Notes: generated by a model from the letters alone, not told the origin. A DNA stretch of 15,834 nt from Opitutaceae bacterium (GCA_005787865.1 SXZN01000075.1:1-15834), one strand, 5' to 3'; positions 6,950 to 15,011 are shown, numbered from the stretch's first letter. Program-made: numbers and translations.

Positions 6950-7438
6950 ATGGCCAAAATCGAAGTCAATCAAGTCGCTGAAATTCTCAAGAAACACAAA
7001 GTCGACCCCGCCTTGTTGCGGGAGATCGTAGATGAGCTTAATTTTGTGACGCAGCCTAATGCGGATGATGATATCAAGCCGCCTGCGCCGAAAAAACAGT
7101 TCGTTGTTTTATTATCGGACCCCCAGGGGAAACTGCCTAAACAGGACCTCACCGGATGGGTGGTCCAAATCCCCGAAGACGCCAGCCCTTACTCAACGAC
7201 TGACCGCATTTTCAAAGGCGCCTACGATTTTAATGCCTCAAAACGGGGCCGACTATTGCCGGTGAAATCTATCGGCGAAGCACTCGAGAGCGGGAGCGCT
7301 AAATACTTCCGTGAATCCGAGCTGTGGGTAAAAACTAAAACGCCCGTCGCCGTTGTAGTGACCGACAACATCCTTCCGAAGGATGAGTTCAAAATGGAGA
7401 AAGTCGACCGGCGCCGGAGCAACGATCGCGAAGGTTAA
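6950..7438 (+). CDS. protein of unknown function, 162 residues
   Basis: I cannot assign a family. Residues 1-35 form a helical region (VNQVAEILKKHKVDPALLREIVDEL), reminiscent of a small helical bundle. A Pro/Asp-rich hinge follows (about 36-50, NADDDIKPPAPKK). Then comes a mostly beta domain with FVVLLSDPQGKL, GWVVQIPED, RIFKGAYDFNASKRGRLLPV, and VWVKTKTPVAVVVTDN-like strands toward residue 141. The C terminus is strongly charged (FKMEKVDRRRSNDREG). There is no signal peptide, so it is probably cytoplasmic. Reading-frame quality is high and no competing frame exists. Its stop overlaps the stop of the convergent DUF192 gene by three bases (7435-7438 in total). The ATG follows a T/C-rich leader without a Shine-Dalgarno. 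Confidence 0.78.
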   Translation: MAKIEVNQVAEILKKHKVDPALLREIVDELNFVTQPNADDDIKPPAPKKQFVVLLSDPQGKLPKQDLTGWVVQIPEDASPYSTTDRIFKGAYDFNASKRGRLLPVKSIGEALESGSAKYFRESELWVKTKTPVAVVVTDNILPKDEFKMEKVDRRRSNDREG

Positions 7439-7956
7439 CGCAGTCCCGCGGCCAGCGCGGGGAGACCGCGCGCCTGCAGCGCCGCCGCAACGGCCTTGAG
7501 GTCAAGCGCCGCACCCGCTTTTACCCCATGGCGCGCATACCAGCCTTGATTCATCTCGAGGCAGTATTGGATGGCGTGACTGCGCGATGCTACGGGCTTC
7601 TCATCGAGCGGATACATTGGATAAATTTCTTTAAGTTTACCGGTGCTGTCGATGTAGCCGATATCGAGGGGCAGGATCGTGTTGCGCATCCAGAAACCCA
7701 TCTGCTGGGGTGTCGCAAAAACAAAGAGCATGCCCTCATCACTCCCCATTGTCTGACGGAACATTAGCCCGTGCTGCAGCTCAGCGGGCAACGCCGCAAT
7801 CTGCATCGCCACTACGCGATCACCGATCTTGATCGAAAAGCGATCGGCGACCGTCTTGTCCCCGCGCGCCTGCTCCGGCGGCGAGTCACCCCAAGCGGTC
7901 AGCACCATAACTGCAGCTAACGGGAGAGAAGAAATTAAGCGCGAGCAGGAAAACAT
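7435..7956 (-). CDS. exported DUF192 family protein
   Basis: A 173-residue protein. Residues 1-24 form a probable signal peptide (hydrophobic SSLPLAAVMVLTAWG, cleavage near GDS). There is no cysteine at the cleavage region, so it is not an obvious lipoprotein. The DUF192 core is clear: LQHGLMFRQTMGSDEGMLFV (60-79), MGFWMRNTILPLDIGYID (86-103), then the strand-rich IYPMYPLD, and CLEMNQGWYARHGVKAGAAL (132-151) before the C-terminal end. Known: DUF192 proteins are small, often periplasmic beta-barrel-like proteins of about 150 residues with no established biochemical role. The gene is tail to tail with the protein ending at 7438. Its leader, read on the minus strand, is A/T-rich with no Shine-Dalgarno. 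Confidence 0.93.
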   Translation of the reverse strand: MFSCSRLISSLPLAAVMVLTAWGDSPPEQARGDKTVADRFSIKIGDRVVAMQIAALPAELQHGLMFRQTMGSDEGMLFVFATPQQMGFWMRNTILPLDIGYIDSTGKLKEIYPMYPLDEKPVASRSHAIQYCLEMNQGWYARHGVKAGAALDLKAVAAALQARGLPALAAGLR

Positions 7957-8085
7957 TTTTAAATTTTTGAACTAATTTCTAGCGAATGACCTTAGAGAAT
8001 AAACTCAATCCTACTCTTAGCAAAGGAGATCAAGCGATCCCATAAAGTTTCTCGCCTTAGCCCGCCCAGCGCACAATTTGCTTCC

Positions 8086-9222
8086 ATGCAAAGACCCACC
8101 CCCAGCCCGCTGCTGTACGCCGAAACTCATTCCAATGCTGACATGCTTTACTTCGGTCGAGTCGAAGTGCACGACCCCTTTATTGCCTTGGGCGTGCGGG
8201 GCAAAAAAATCTCAGTCCAAAGCGCGTTAGAATTTGGCCGAGTCAAAAAAACTAGCGCTTTCGATGTCGTCTTATCCCGCGAAATTTATTTAGAGCGCGC
8301 CCAAGATATTTACGGCCCCGAAGCCGGGGTCGCCGAAATGATTGCCACCCTCGCCGGTGAATATCGCCTGAGACATTTTCGCGTGGCCGACGATTTTCCC
8401 TCAGGCCTATACGTAAAATTAACCGCGCTAGGCCTGAAGCTCACCTTTGCCAACGGCATGCTATTCCCAGAACGGGAAATTAAATCAGCGTGGGAAGCGG
8501 CTTGCATCCGCGAAGGCAATCGCCTCTGCACCGTCGGCTATGCTGTCGCGGAAAAAATCCTGCGCGCCGCCAAGATCAAGGGGCGCACCCTGCTCTATCA
8601 AGGCAAGCCCCTGACCTCTGAGCGTCTGCGCTTCGCCCTCGAAACCGCTATTCATGAACAAGGCGGCAACCCGCAAGATACCATTGTCGCAGGCGGGGAC
8701 CAAGCCTGCGATCCGCATGAACGGGGCTTTGGTCCACTGCGGCCCAAGGAACTTATCATCATCGATATTTTTCCCCGGGTCGTGAAAACTGGTTATTTCG
8801 GGGACATGACGCGCACTTACCTCAAAGGCGGTGCCTCTGAGGCCCAGCAGAGACTCGTGCGCACCGTCCGAACCGCCCAACAAAGCGCGACCAAGGTGAT
8901 CCGTGCCAACGTTGATGGCCGACTCGTGCACCAAGCCGTGACGCAATGCTTTGCGGCCGCCGGCTATGAGACCAAGCGGGGGAAAACTGGCTCCGTGGGA
9001 TTTTTTCATGGGACCGGCCATGGCCTCGGCTTAGCCATCCATGATCCCGGCCGGATGGGGGCCACCACCCCCTATCTTTTAAAAAACGGATCGGTCATGA
9101 CGGTAGAACCGGGTCTGTACTACCCCGGGCTCGGGGGATGTCGCTGGGAAGACGTCGTGCAAGTCACCGCAACCGGGACTAAGTCACTGTCTAAACACCC
9201 CTACGACTGGGAGCTTCGTTAA
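8086..9222 (+). CDS. M24 family metallopeptidase (Xaa-Pro aminopeptidase-like)
   Basis: A cytosolic 378-residue peptidase of the pita-bread fold. Residues 1-125 form a creatinase-type N-terminal domain. The catalytic domain starts near residue 130 (EREIKSAWEAACIREGNRL). All five metal ligands are visible: D227 in LIIIDIFPRV, D240 in GYFGDMTRTYLKG, H312 in FHGTGHGLGLAIHDPG, E341 in MTVEPGLYYPG and E355 in CRWEDVVQV. Known: family members remove N-terminal residues before proline or cleave Xaa-Pro dipeptides using two Mn or Co ions. The exact substrate is not determined here. The intact site argues for an active enzyme. The ATG at 8086 follows AATTTGCTTCC with no Shine-Dalgarno. The fpg-like gene follows after 76 bases on the same strand. 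Confidence 0.92.
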   Translation: MQRPTPSPLLYAETHSNADMLYFGRVEVHDPFIALGVRGKKISVQSALEFGRVKKTSAFDVVLSREIYLERAQDIYGPEAGVAEMIATLAGEYRLRHFRVADDFPSGLYVKLTALGLKLTFANGMLFPEREIKSAWEAACIREGNRLCTVGYAVAEKILRAAKIKGRTLLYQGKPLTSERLRFALETAIHEQGGNPQDTIVAGGDQACDPHERGFGPLRPKELIIIDIFPRVVKTGYFGDMTRTYLKGGASEAQQRLVRTVRTAQQSATKVIRANVDGRLVHQAVTQCFAAAGYETKRGKTGSVGFFHGTGHGLGLAIHDPGRMGATTPYLLKNGSVMTVEPGLYYPGLGGCRWEDVVQVTATGTKSLSKHPYDWELR

Positions 9223-9298
9223 GCCGTCACGCCATTAGGAATGCGACCGCCGTACCAATCGCCTCGGCTCATTTACAGAGATATTAATTTATTAACCA

Positions 9299-10144
9299 AT
9301 GCCTGAGTTAGCTGAAGTAGAGTTCTTCCGCAAACGATGGAGCCTTGGCCATGGCGCGAAAGTGCTGACCCTCCGGCTTCATGAGGACAAAAAAGTTTTC
9401 CGTGATGGTCAGCTGGCTTTACTAAAAAAATCCCTGATCGGCGCTCAGATGGTCGATTCGGAGACCGCGGCCAAGCAGATGTTGTTTCGCTTCAAGGGAG
9501 GCGGTCTGCCCAAAAATAGTCTGGGCTGGCTTGGGATTCATCTTGGCATGAGTGGTGAGTTGCGTACCGAGCCGCTGCCTTACACTCCCACCAAACATGA
9601 TCACTGCGTACTGGTACAAGCCACCCGCCAACTCGTCTTCAATGATCCGCGCATGTTTGGCGGCATTCGGTTTGCGACTGGCCACCAACCACCCACCTGG
9701 TGGACACGTATTGCCCCACCGATATTATCGAAAGCTTTCACGATCGAGGAAGTGCGCACTTTCCTGCACCGTCGAAGTCGCACTTCGATCAAGGCGGTCC
9801 TGTTAATGCAGGAAAAATTTCCGGGAATCGGTAACTGGATGGCCGACGAAATCTTGTGGCGAGCGGCGATCCATCCTAAAAAACTAGCGGGCGCCCTGAC
9901 TCCAGCTGAGGTGAGCGTGCTTCATCGTGTCTGTCGGCAAGTCTGTCGCTTAGCACTGCAGACGATTGCCGGTCGGGGGACGTATCTTCCGGCGAATCTG
10001 AATCACCACATTCCGAAAAGTTGGCTCTTCTGGCACCGCTGGGCAGATGGTGGCCGGTGCCCGCGCACGCATAAAATGCTCGTCCGCGAACAAGTCGGTG
10101 GACGCACTACATGCTGGTCGCCCGCGCGGCAACGGCTAGGCTAG
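9299..10144 (+). CDS. Fpg/Nei-family DNA glycosylase with degenerate zinc finger
   Basis: This is a base-excision repair glycosylase/AP lyase of the formamidopyrimidine family (281 residues, usual length). The N terminus MPELAEVEFF carries the catalytic proline (P2, exposed after Met removal) and E3. K59 in TAAKQMLFRF aligns with the conserved beta-strand lysine. LGIHLGMSGEL (78-88), FNDPRMFGGIRF (114-125) and the helix-two-turn-helix KFPGIGNWMADEILWRAAIHP (173-193, with N179) are all present. At the C terminus, the zinc finger that normally has four cysteines reads RCPRTHKMLV…GGRTTCWSPARQ. C254 remains and arginine R269 remains, but the other three expected ligands are T257, S274 and R277 by my alignment. 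DNA contacts are thus kept while zinc binding is probably lost, as in zinc-less Nei-like proteins. tlyA starts four bases downstream. Confidence 0.92.
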   Translation: MPELAEVEFFRKRWSLGHGAKVLTLRLHEDKKVFRDGQLALLKKSLIGAQMVDSETAAKQMLFRFKGGGLPKNSLGWLGIHLGMSGELRTEPLPYTPTKHDHCVLVQATRQLVFNDPRMFGGIRFATGHQPPTWWTRIAPPILSKAFTIEEVRTFLHRRSRTSIKAVLLMQEKFPGIGNWMADEILWRAAIHPKKLAGALTPAEVSVLHRVCRQVCRLALQTIAGRGTYLPANLNHHIPKSWLFWHRWADGGRCPRTHKMLVREQVGGRTTCWSPARQRLG

Positions 10145-10148
10145 CTCG

Positions 10149-10907
10149 ATGATTACTCGGTCGAGATTGGATGAATTGCTAGTCGCACGGGCGCTCGCGC
10201 CCACGCGCGCCCAAGCCAAAGCTCTGATCATGTCTGGTCGAGTTCGCCATGGCACCGAACGCCTCGATAAACCGGGGAAAGAGTATCCGGCAAATTTTGA
10301 GCTCAATATCGATCAGCCGCCTCGCTTCGTCAGTCGCGGAGGGGAGAAACTTGCCGCGTTTCTTGAGCAATTCCCCACTTCTATGCTGGATTTAAATGTC
10401 CTCGATGTGGGCGCATCAACCGGTGGTTTCACCGACTGTGTATTGCAAGCGGGCGCGGCCAGCGTGACTTGCCTGGATGTGGGTTTTGGACAACTGCACG
10501 ATAAAATAAAACGTGATCAACGCGTCACTAATCTTGAAAAAATCAATGCTCGTCACCTGAAGCCCGGTGATTTGCCGCGAGCGCACTACAATGTCGTGGT
10601 TATGGACCTCGCCTTCATCTCATTGAAAAGCGTGCTCCCAGCCATCTGGCCATTTCTGCTGCCTGGTGGCACGCTCATCGCCTTAGTTAAACCCCAGTTT
10701 GAGGCCGGCAAAGCCGAAGTTGATAAGGGGCAAGGCATCATTCGTGATGATGCCGTCCGCACCCGCGTGCTCGCTGAAGTGCGCGCCTTCGCGTTACACG
10801 AGTTGCTTAATGCAGCCTTGATCGGCGAGATGGAATGTCCGGTTCATGGCGCTGACGGTAATCGCGAATATTTATTGGGGCTGACTAAAACCGTGACCCC
10901 CGCCTAA
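10149..10907 (+). CDS. tlyA: TlyA family 2'-O-ribose rRNA methyltransferase (hemolysin-like)
   Basis: A 252-residue protein with an N-terminal S4 domain (residues 4-60, SRLDELLVARALAPTRAQAKALIMSGRV) and a FtsJ-like Rossmann methyltransferase domain. RFVSRGGEKLAAFLE gives the first catalytic lysine, K67. VLDVGASTGGFTDCVLQAGA (84-103) binds S-adenosylmethionine. VVMDLAFISLKSVLP holds D153, ALVKPQFEAG holds K181, and GNREYLLGL holds E240, completing the K-D-K-E set of 2'-O-methyltransferases. Known: TlyA of Mycobacterium methylates 16S and 23S rRNA, affecting capreomycin sensitivity, and hemolysin activity was reported for some members. Inference: an rRNA modifier here. The gene begins four bases after the fpg-like gene, so both probably share a transcript. 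No clear Shine-Dalgarno precedes the ATG. Confidence 0.95.
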   Translation: MITRSRLDELLVARALAPTRAQAKALIMSGRVRHGTERLDKPGKEYPANFELNIDQPPRFVSRGGEKLAAFLEQFPTSMLDLNVLDVGASTGGFTDCVLQAGAASVTCLDVGFGQLHDKIKRDQRVTNLEKINARHLKPGDLPRAHYNVVVMDLAFISLKSVLPAIWPFLLPGGTLIALVKPQFEAGKAEVDKGQGIIRDDAVRTRVLAEVRAFALHELLNAALIGEMECPVHGADGNREYLLGLTKTVTPA

Positions 10908-11076
10908 GATCGACCAGAACAATTAAGAAAAATACGCCAAGGGCTGTGCTCACCTAGGCCAATTCCCCCGAAGCGCTGGCTGGAAAATGTACGCTATGAC
11001 GTGAACAGCTCGCGCAATTTTTCCTAAATAGGTTTCCCATTTTCACCTTTATCAGCGTAATCATTCGGACATCCCC

Positions 11077-11919
11077 ATGCCTCCCTTTCGCAAATTAGCC
11101 TTTGTCTATAACTCCAATAAAGCAGGCGCAGCCGAGTTGGCGAACGAATTGCTGCTAATCGCGCGGCAGGGAGGCATCAAAAAAACCAAGCTCACCGGGG
11201 ATCGCAAATTGCCCCGCGGCTATTTTAAAGATTGTGACGCTTGCTGTGTGATTGGTGGTGACGGCACCCTCCTCGGAGTCGTGCGCGGAGCCGCGCGTCA
11301 AGGCATTCCCATCATCGGCGTCAATCAAGGCGGGCTTGGTTTTCTCACTACTTTTTCCGCGGATGAAGCCCGGAGCCAATTTGCCACCTTGCTGACCGGT
11401 GATTACGGCATCGCGCAACGCGCGCTGCTGGATTGCAAAACGGGCCCGCGCCACCGAGACATTGCGCTCAACGATGTGCTGATAAAAAATGCGACCAATT
11501 CTCGGCTGGTCCGGCTAGAAGTTTTTGCCAACGGGAAGCTCGTCACGGATTATTATTGCGACGGCGTCATTTTCTCCACCCCCACAGGATCGACGGCGTA
11601 TAATCTGGCGGCCGGCGGGCCGATCATTCACCCAGCAGCCGGTGTGATTGCGATGACCCCGATCTGTCCACATACGCTCAGCAATCGCACGATTATTTTT
11701 CGCGATGATGTTAAGTTATCGGTTTATAATCGCAGCGATGACTCCCGCCTGCTTGTCGCGATGGATGGGCAGCGTGATTTGGTGATGTCAGAAGGTTCCC
11801 CCATCGAAATCACCGTCTCGCCCCTAACCCTAAATCTCGTGCAGCCCCGCGATTACTCCCATTTTGAAGTCATGCGCGCCAAACTTAAGTGGAGCGGCGG
11901 TTTTTTAGAAAAAAAATAA
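11077..11919 (+). CDS. nadK: NAD kinase (ATP/polyphosphate-dependent NAD+ 2'-phosphorylation)
   Basis: NadK makes NADP from NAD in the cytosol. The 280-residue protein has the family signatures: CCVIGGDGTLLGVVR (56-70, catalytic GGDG motif), IPIIGVNQGGLGFLTTF (77-93), LNDVLIK (131-137), then DGVIFSTPTGSTAYNLAAGG (162-181), which binds NAD, and LLVAMDGQRD (225-234). Its length matches the usual 270-300. The start MPPFRKLAFVYN fits the first beta strand, and the pyrimidine/A-rich leader TTCGGACATCCCC contains no Shine-Dalgarno. A 169-base non-coding gap separates it from tlyA, so it probably has its own promoter, though I cannot place one. NADPH made downstream would feed the FolD, CysJ-like and ProC activities coded nearby, a metabolic link rather than a demonstrated operon. 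A hairpin follows the gene. Confidence 0.96.
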   Translation: MPPFRKLAFVYNSNKAGAAELANELLLIARQGGIKKTKLTGDRKLPRGYFKDCDACCVIGGDGTLLGVVRGAARQGIPIIGVNQGGLGFLTTFSADEARSQFATLLTGDYGIAQRALLDCKTGPRHRDIALNDVLIKNATNSRLVRLEVFANGKLVTDYYCDGVIFSTPTGSTAYNLAAGGPIIHPAAGVIAMTPICPHTLSNRTIIFRDDVKLSVYNRSDDSRLLVAMDGQRDLVMSEGSPIEITVSPLTLNLVQPRDYSHFEVMRAKLKWSGGFLEKK

Positions 11920-11968
11920 GCGCCGAGCGTGCGTGAGTGCTTGCAAGTTGCCACGGGCCTGAGCCCAA

Positions 11969-12007
11969 CGAGCACAACCCACTGGATACACCAGCAGGTT
12001 GTGCTCG
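11969..12007. terminator. strong hairpin between convergent nadK and the EF-hand gene, probable bidirectional terminator
   Basis: CGAGCACAACC (11969-11979) and GGTTGTGCTCG (11997-12007) are perfect 11-base inverted copies. Inside them, CTGG (11982-11985) and CCAG (11991-11994) add a second stem closed by a five-base loop, with a CA/CA internal bulge. No T-run follows on either strand, so it is not a classic intrinsic terminator. Its place 50 bases after nadK and 17 bases before the end of the converging gene fits a U-tract-less bidirectional terminator or mRNA 3' end stabiliser. A smaller hairpin GGGC-CTGA-GCCC (11955-11966) lies beside it. Confidence 0.6.
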
Positions 12008-12024
12008 CCTAAAACCCATCCGCC

Positions 12025-12375
12025 TTAATTTCTATCTGCCGCCCTGGCGGCAAGCTTGGCCTGCTTGGCGGCCTCCTGCTCAGCCTTCATAGCGGCGGTT
12101 TCCTCCTTACTGAGTTTATGATCATGATCGGCATCATATTTAGCCAATTTCTCGGCCTGCTGAGCCGCGCGCTTATCGTGAGCATCCGCTTTCATTTTGG
12201 CGGTCTCGGTTTCGTCGAGCTGATGATCGCCGTTGGCGTCATATTTTTTTAGACTAGCCTTGCTCGGAGCCTTAGCCGGTTTTGCGGCACTGTCTTGAGC
12301 GGAAGCGATGGGAGTGAGGAATGCCAGTGTCAGTAGACCCGGCACGATCAGGAAACGGAGCGATTTTAATTTCAT
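12025..12375 (-). CDS. exported EF-hand protein, 116 residues
   Basis: A small secreted or periplasmic protein. Residues 1-26 form a Sec signal peptide ending ASA before Q27. A short Ala/Lys/Pro linker follows, then two calcium-type EF-hand loops in a repeated unit starting KYDA. Loop 1 (46-57) reads DANGDHQLDETE, with acidic or polar residues at positions 1, 3, 5, 9 and 12. Loop 2 (81-92) reads DADHDHKLSKEE. The flanking segments (KMKADAHDKRAAQQAEKLAKY and AAMKAEQEAAKQAKLAARAADRN in part) are Ala/Lys helices. Known: EF-hand loops bind Ca2+, and such short proteins are common but mostly uncharacterised in Verrucomicrobia and Planctomycetes. Inference: a small calcium-binding envelope protein. 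An inverted repeat sits directly against its start codon. It is convergent with nadK. Confidence 0.85.
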   Translation of the reverse strand: MKLKSLRFLIVPGLLTLAFLTPIASAQDSAAKPAKAPSKASLKKYDANGDHQLDETETAKMKADAHDKRAAQQAEKLAKYDADHDHKLSKEETAAMKAEQEAAKQAKLAARAADRN

Positions 12376-12424
12376 AACGCGGTCAATCTAGCCGCGGGCC
12401 CCCGATCCGACAAGATACCGCGTT
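12376..12424 (-). promoter_or_regulatory. inverted repeat abutting the EF-hand start codon
   Basis: Read on the minus strand, AACGCGGT (12424-12417) and ACCGCGTT (12383-12376) are perfect eight-base inverted arms 33 bases apart. The second arm ends one base before the ATG at 12375. No Shine-Dalgarno is present. If folded in RNA, the stem would cover the start region, and the G+C-rich loop contains further self-complementary GGGCCC and CCGCGG. It could equally be a DNA operator or chance in this G+C-rich gap. Confidence 0.35.
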
Positions 12425-12449
12425 AGCCTAAAATCAGGCGAAGCACGCC

Positions 12450-15011
12450 TCAAGGTTTCACTACGAGCTGCACCCGCTGCGAGCGCTGAAAATACTTTTG
12501 GGCGAACGCCTGCAAGTCAGACAACGTGACCGCCTCGATGCGGGCTTCGTAGAGCGGTCCATCGTTGACGGGCTGACCATAGATTGCATTCAACGCCGCC
12601 TGCATGGTGCGCGCTGAATTAGTTTGCTGACTCATCCGCTTGCCGGCTTTGAGCCGAATCTGACAACGCCGCAATTCTTCGGCGGTTACTCGGCCTTGCT
12701 GCACGCGCAAAATCTCCAAATCTAATTCTGCCAGCACCTCGGGGTAGCGTTCAGGACTCGTGCCAGCATAAAAATAGAAGAGCCCCACTTCGAGACCCAC
12801 CATACGATTTGAGCGAACAAAATAGGCTAGACTCTTCTCTTCCCGCACGCGTTCAAACAGGTGCGAAGACATTCCACTGAAAAGCTCATCGGCCACTTCG
12901 CTCACCGGATAATCGGGAGACTGCAGTCCCGGGCCGGGGAACGCTTGGAAAACGATCGCCTGCTTTCGCGGCTGTTGCTCAATAAAATCACCCGCGGTAC
13001 TGATTATTTTCGCCGGTCTTTGGGCCACTTGCCCCGACGGTAATTTCGCGAGGAAAGCCTTCAGCACTGGGCCCAATTTTTTAGGATCAAAATCACCCGC
13101 CACCGCCAGCACGGCGTTACCCGATACAATTAAATGGCGATACAGGGCGCGCAGATCGGCTAAAGCGATCGCCCGTAAACCCGCGGCGTCACCCCCGCTT
13201 TCGATGGCAAAGGGATGCGAACCAAAAAATTTGGCCCGCATAATTTTACGTCCGACCGACACGACATCGTCGAGACTCTCTTGCAGCGAGGCCAGCGCCG
13301 ACTCTCTTTCAATTTCTAGCGTCGCTGATTTGAACGCTGGCCGCAGAATCGCATCGCTCAACAATTGCAGCGCTAAGGTGATATCGCTGGGCAAAACTTC
13401 CGCGGTCAGCCCAAAACTATTATTACCAGAAAATTCATGAAAGCTCCCGCCAACTCCTTCGATCGCCCGAGCAACTTCTTCCGCCGTCCGGCGCTGAGTA
13501 TCTTTGACCAACAGGGTGGCGAGCAGCGCGGTGAGACCGCGTTTGTCCGCGGGCTCGAATAACGGCCCCCCCGCGAAAGCGAGCCTCAGGTTTAAATTAG
13601 GCAAATGCTTGTTTGGTTGGAGCAGCAAACGAGCCCCATTCGGCAACGTCAGTTCAGAAAAATTCTGGGAAACACCGCTCGCGGCAACCGGGGAGCGGGC
13701 GGTCTCATCAGCGGAAGCGACGGGGTTTGAGGAAACGACCGTTAAGCGTTCAGGCTCGAGGTAAGTTTTCATCACGCGCTGCAGATCAACCGGCTTTAAG
13801 GCGCACAACCGCGCAAAATAGGTGCGGGTATAATTAATATCTCCCACCACCACCTCGCCGGCCCCAAGCCGTGAGGCTTGCCCCGACATGGTTTTACGCA
13901 TGTTGACCTCTGAGGTCACCATCTGACGCACGGCTTTCGCCAGCATCGCGGGTCGAAAACCTTTGGTCGCTAAGCGCGCCAGCTCACGCAAGATGGCTTG
14001 CTCGGCCACCGCGCGTTTAGCTGGGTCTGCTAAATATGAAATATAAAACAAGCCACTCGTGCCTGGGCTCCACGCCATGACGTCGATCGTGTGGACGAGG
14101 CGCGCTTGTTCGCGTATACACTGCCAAAGCAGTGAACTGTCACCGTGGCCCAAGACGAGCGCGAGCATATCAAGCGCGGGCGCGTCAGGGTGAGTGAGTC
14201 CAGGGATGGGCCAGCCAAGACCCGCCCGGGAAACTTTTACGTCTTCGTAGAGATGTCGCTCACGCCGGGCCAACTGCGCCGACTCAGCTGGCACTAACAC
14301 CGGCGCCAGCCGAGCGCGCGGGGCTGAGCCAAAATGGTGAGTGATGGCCGCGCGCGTCGCCACCACGTCAAAATCACCGGCGATAATTAGCACGAGATTA
14401 TTCGGCACATAACGGGCCTGATAATAAGCTACGAGGTCCTCCCGCGTGCAGGCCGCAAAAATCTCGCGGTGGCCAATAATGGGCTGGCGGTAGGCGTGCG
14501 TGTGAAAGGCGGTCTCAAACAAGGTCTGCGTGAGCCGTTGGTCGGGATCATCTAGACACATAGCAATCTCTCGCAAGATCACTTCCTTTTCCTTCGCCAC
14601 CTCCGCAGCCGGCAGCGTTGAGTGCAAAACTATATCCGCGAGAAGATCGATCGCCACTCCCGTATGCTCAGAGGGCAAATCGATATAATAAACAGTCCGA
14701 TCAAAAGTCGTGTAGGCATTGATGTTGCCGCCATGGGCCTGCACCGTCGCCGAAATCTCACGGCCCGCCCGGCGCGTGGTTCCCTTGAAGAGCATGTGTT
14801 CCAAATAGTGGGACAGGCCGGCCCCGAGCGCCCCACCCTCGTGGATACTACCCGTTTTGACCCAGACCTGCACCGAACTAACCGGGGCCGCGCCATCGCG
14901 CTTGAGCAGCACCGTCAGCCCGTTCGGCAAGGTGAATCGATCAATGGATTCACGCCACAGACTTTCGAGTAAGGCCAGATCGCGAGAGGGCGTGAGCATT
15001 TTTTTTCGCAT
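12450..15011 (-). CDS. two-domain M16 (insulinase/pitrilysin-like) zinc peptidase
   Basis: An 853-residue protein made of two M16 halves. The N half (about 20-430) has the inverted zinc motif H68-Y-L-E71-H72 in GLSHYLEHMLFKGT, with the third ligand probably E148 in VILREIAMCLDDPDQ. It continues with HAYRQPIIGHREI and RYVPNNLVLIIAGDFD. The C half (about 455-853) has the same fold but lost the zinc site: the aligned residues are A493, A496 and T497 in GLTALLATLLVKDT. It carries the R/Y substrate motif R723…Y730 in RVREEKSLAYFV, which the N half lacks. Known: M16B enzymes often split these roles between two subunits; here both are in one chain. Substrates are usually small unfolded peptides. No signal peptide is seen. 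ATGs at 15011 and 14999 compete. Confidence 0.94.
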   Translation of the reverse strand: MRKKMLTPSRDLALLESLWRESIDRFTLPNGLTVLLKRDGAAPVSSVQVWVKTGSIHEGGALGAGLSHYLEHMLFKGTTRRAGREISATVQAHGGNINAYTTFDRTVYYIDLPSEHTGVAIDLLADIVLHSTLPAAEVAKEKEVILREIAMCLDDPDQRLTQTLFETAFHTHAYRQPIIGHREIFAACTREDLVAYYQARYVPNNLVLIIAGDFDVVATRAAITHHFGSAPRARLAPVLVPAESAQLARRERHLYEDVKVSRAGLGWPIPGLTHPDAPALDMLALVLGHGDSSLLWQCIREQARLVHTIDVMAWSPGTSGLFYISYLADPAKRAVAEQAILRELARLATKGFRPAMLAKAVRQMVTSEVNMRKTMSGQASRLGAGEVVVGDINYTRTYFARLCALKPVDLQRVMKTYLEPERLTVVSSNPVASADETARSPVAASGVSQNFSELTLPNGARLLLQPNKHLPNLNLRLAFAGGPLFEPADKRGLTALLATLLVKDTQRRTAEEVARAIEGVGGSFHEFSGNNSFGLTAEVLPSDITLALQLLSDAILRPAFKSATLEIERESALASLQESLDDVVSVGRKIMRAKFFGSHPFAIESGGDAAGLRAIALADLRALYRHLIVSGNAVLAVAGDFDPKKLGPVLKAFLAKLPSGQVAQRPAKIISTAGDFIEQQPRKQAIVFQAFPGPGLQSPDYPVSEVADELFSGMSSHLFERVREEKSLAYFVRSNRMVGLEVGLFYFYAGTSPERYPEVLAELDLEILRVQQGRVTAEELRRCQIRLKAGKRMSQQTNSARTMQAALNAIYGQPVNDGPLYEARIEAVTLSDLQAFAQKYFQRSQRVQLVVKP

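Noticed and set aside
8485..9021. 178-residue minus-strand frame inside the M24 peptidase gene
   Set aside because: Shadow frame produced by G+C-biased codons. The plus strand has all five metal ligands.
11001..11030. Possible -35/-10 pair GTGAAC and TAAATA upstream of nadK
   Set aside because: Each box matches consensus at only about three of six positions; not distinguishable from background.
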